The translations under genes and the position numbers were made by a program. This document shows, piece by piece, positions 48,943 through 50,653 of a stretch of 50,653 bases of DNA. The DNA is taken from the NCBI RefSeq assembly GCF_002847825.1, contig NZ_PKIZ01000001.1, positions 187,158-237,810 of the forward strand, written 5' to 3'. How positions within the stretch are numbered: the stretch's first letter is position 1; each line of letters starts with the position of its first letter. This stretch comes from Kytococcus schroeteri (GTDB taxonomy: Bacteria; Actinomycetota; Actinomycetes; Actinomycetales; Dermatophilaceae). The notes beneath the pieces were generated by a model, which saw only the letters and a program-made list of their open reading frames with translations, did not search any database and was not told the DNA's origin.

Positions 48943-49548
48943 TCAGCCGCCCTGGACCAGCGGCAGCACGCGCTCGGACCAGGCGCGGTCCACCTGGCCC
49001 AGGAGGGCGGCCCGGTCACCGGAGTTGTCCAGGAGCACGTCGGCGACGGCGCGGCGCTGGGCGTCGGTGGCCTGGGCGGCGATGCGGGAGCGGGCCTCCT
49101 CGGGGGTCATGCCGCGGTCGCGGACCATGCGCTCGACGCGCAGCTCCTGGGGTGTCTCCACGACGAGGACGAGGTCGAAGTCGTCCGCCTGACCGGTCTC
49201 CACGAGGAGCGGGATGTCGTGCACCACTGGGGTGCCGGCGGGGGCCTGCGCCTCGAGCTCGGCGGCGCGGGCGCGGACGCGGGGGTGGATGATCGCCTCG
49301 AGGTCGCGGCGGGCGGCGTCGTCGGAGAAGACGACGGCGCCCAGGGCGGGGCGATCCAGGGAGCCGTCGGGGGCCAGGACGGACTCGCCGAAGCGGGCGG
49401 TGACCTCGGCGAGCCCCGGCGTGCCCGGCTCGACGACCTCGCGGCTCAGCCGGTCGGAGTCGATGACGACCGCGCCCAGCTCCGCGAGGCGGCGGGCGAC
49501 GGTGGACTTTCCGGCGGCGATGCCCCCGGTGAGCGCGATGCGGTGCAT
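48943..49548 (-). CDS. coaE: Dephospho-CoA kinase
   Basis: Last step of coenzyme A synthesis. The 201 residues begin MHRIALTGGIAAGKS with the P-loop at 8-15; DSDRLSREVV and VHDIPLLVE are typical. The length matches the family. The ATG at 49548 is chosen because a TAGCAT -10 box lies 7 nt upstream. An ATG at 49557 would add three residues, and a longer frame upstream has no family sequence. The extra domain fused to CoaE in M. tuberculosis is absent. Confidence 0.93.
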   Translation of the reverse strand: MHRIALTGGIAAGKSTVARRLAELGAVVIDSDRLSREVVEPGTPGLAEVTARFGESVLAPDGSLDRPALGAVVFSDDAARRDLEAIIHPRVRARAAELEAQAPAGTPVVHDIPLLVETGQADDFDLVLVVETPQELRVERMVRDRGMTPEEARSRIAAQATDAQRRAVADVLLDNSGDRAALLGQVDRAWSERVLPLVQGG

Positions 49549-49555
49549 GGCGGCC

Positions 49556-49561
49556 ATGCTA
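49556..49561 (-). promoter_or_regulatory. Putative -10 box (TAGCAT), leaderless coaE
   Basis: TAGCAT on the minus strand, 7 nt before the ATG at 49548. It overlaps the alternative ATG at 49557, which would then lie outside the transcript. Confidence 0.35.
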
Positions 49562-49733
49562 GGAGGCTCGGTCGGGGTGGGCATGGGGCCGGTGTGGTGG
49601 GTGTCCACAGGTGGGGTGGGTCGCGGTCGGGCGGGTGTCGTTTCGTCCACATGTTCGATGATGGGGGTTGCGGGGCGGGTGTGGTGCTGCCATGATTGGA
49701 ACATGTGAACGACCCGGTGGGTGGGTGTGTTCG

Positions 49734-50653
49734 ATGTCGTGGTGTGCATCCGGGCAGGGGGTGGTGGTCGTGCGGCGGGAGTCCGATGGCCCGGTCGGTG
49801 GCGGTGGGGTGGTGCCCACCGCGGTGGGCGCGTTGGGTGCGGCGGTGGCCGCCCTGGAGGCGATGCGGGCCGCGGAGGTGGCCTTCCTCGACGCGGTCGG
49901 CCGGGTCCACGCCGAGGTCACCCGGGCGTGCGGGCAGATCACCGATGGCGGGTTGGGGGCCGCGTGGCGCCGTGTGGACGTGGACGCCACGGTGGCTGAC
50001 GAGCTGGTGTGTGCCACCGGCGAGTCGGGCCTGTTCGTGCGCGCGGTGGTCGACCTGGTCACCAGCGACCCCGCCCGGCTGGACTGCGGCAGGTCACCGG
50101 TCATCCAGGGCCGGGCGTCGTTGCGCAGGGTGCTGGACTGGCACGCCGCCACCGACCACCTGCCCCAGGACGTGGCCGTCACGATCGGCCAGGAGGTGTT
50201 GACCCGGGGGTCGGACGGGTCCCCGCGCAGCGGGTCGTCGTTCCGACGGTTGCTGGGCCGCAGGGTGCGGCAGGCCGAGACCGCTGACCGGGCCGCGGCC
50301 CGTGCCAGGCGGACCACGGCGATCGCAGGCCGGGGCAGCTGGGCCCGGGCCGGTCAGGACGGGACCGGGTCGCTCACGGTGGTCGGTGAGGCCACCCGGG
50401 TGGCCGGTGCCTGGTCCCGGTTGGACAACGCGGCCCGCCGCGCGAAGGCCGCCGGCGACGCCCGTACCCTGGGCCAGCTCCGCTCGGACCTGCACCTGGA
50501 CCTGCTGTTGGTCGGCCAGCTCCCCGACCACCCCAACACCGGCGCCAACACGACCCCGGTCCCGCCCCCGAGCGCGGGTGCGGCTGGGGGTGCGGGGAGT
50601 GGGCGGGCACCCCACGAGGACCCCGACCCGGCCGACTGGACTGTCGAGACTCC
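49734..50653 (+). CDS. DUF222 domain protein, probably HNH endonuclease (3' end outside window)
   Basis: An open frame of about 306 residues runs off the right edge. The AGDARTLGQLRSDLHLDLLL segment is the hallmark of DUF222, the domain that precedes an HNH nuclease in a multicopy actinobacterial family. The Ala-rich helix near LEAMRAAEVAFLDAVGRVHAEV also fits. The HNH motif itself would lie outside the window. The start is uncertain: ATG at 49734, or GTG at 49761, 49764 or 49770, the last with AGGGGG upstream. Function in the cell is not established. Confidence 0.75.
   Translation, partial: MSWCASGQGVVVVRRESDGPVGGGGVVPTAVGALGAAVAALEAMRAAEVAFLDAVGRVHAEVTRACGQITDGGLGAAWRRVDVDATVADELVCATGESGLFVRAVVDLVTSDPARLDCGRSPVIQGRASLRRVLDWHAATDHLPQDVAVTIGQEVLTRGSDGSPRSGSSFRRLLGRRVRQAETADRAAARARRTTAIAGRGSWARAGQDGTGSLTVVGEATRVAGAWSRLDNAARRAKAAGDARTLGQLRSDLHLDLLLVGQLPDHPNTGANTTPVPPPSAGAAGGAGSGRAPHEDPDPADWTVET

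Overview
The window is very GC-rich, has no introns, starts many genes with GTG, and is full of actinobacterial marker genes: whiA, rbpA, opcA, a mabA/inhA-type fabG-fabI pair, a sufR-led suf operon and tkt-tal-pgi-zwf-opcA-pgl. Gene content and order broadly resemble the Mycobacterium tuberculosis neighbourhoods Rv1420-Rv1461 and Rv1631-Rv1638. Gene style, the OFA and BCCT transporters and a DUF222 gene suggest a Micrococcales actinomycete (Dermacoccaceae/Intrasporangiaceae-like). The genus is an inference that I could not verify.

Layout. 1-2526 (minus): a cut-off Mur-ligase/cyanophycin-synthetase-like gene, then enoyl-ACP reductase and FabG (fatty acid elongation). 2681-4117 (plus): DUF3099 protein, small Cys/His protein, SURF1. 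4164-5762 (minus): ABC-F ATPase. 5881-6042: an array of GCACCGGTGC palindromes. 6090-9388: stand-alone TOPRIM protein, OFA-type MFS carrier with a fused C-terminal helix, zinc metallopeptidase. 9489-11115: a leaderless promoter and a cysteine-type leader peptide ahead of a DAACS/SDF symporter. 11116-11906: a gene-free block packed with inverted and tandem repeats. 11907-18718 (minus): the operon sufR-sufB-sufD-Rieske-sufC-sufS-sufU-sufT, with a SufR-type operator at its head. 18815-22943: ABC exporter pair, ctaA, a second repeat-rich gap, ctaB. 23189-31583 (plus): pentose phosphate operon tkt-tal-pgi-zwf-opcA-pgl. 31601-42356 (minus): uvrA-uvrC-rapZ-yvcK-whiA-pgk-tpiA-secG-rbpA. 42523-50653: EamA exporter, terC with a manganese-riboswitch-like leader, uvrB, BCCT transporter, coaE, and the 5' part of a DUF222 gene.

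How it works together. SURF1, CtaA and CtaB serve heme A synthesis and cytochrome aa3 oxidase assembly. The suf operon makes Fe-S clusters under a cluster-sensing repressor. tkt to pgl interconvert sugars and make NADPH, and pgk/tpiA belong to glycolysis. uvrA and uvrB (and uvrC by overlap with uvrA) share a promoter with the actinobacterial LexA/RecA-independent DNA-damage consensus (TTGTCGGTG-N8-TANNNT), so nucleotide excision repair is probably a PafBC-type regulon here. Many genes have a TANNNT -10 box 6-8 nt before the start codon and are probably leaderless.

The most novel features are a family of about 20-nt GCACGGGAAAGGTG repeats arranged direct-then-inverted in two separate gaps, a 32-bp nested inverted repeat followed by a 15-nt tandem triplet, the GCACCGGTGC array, and the leader peptide that suggests the DAACS symporter is tied to cysteine/cystine supply.
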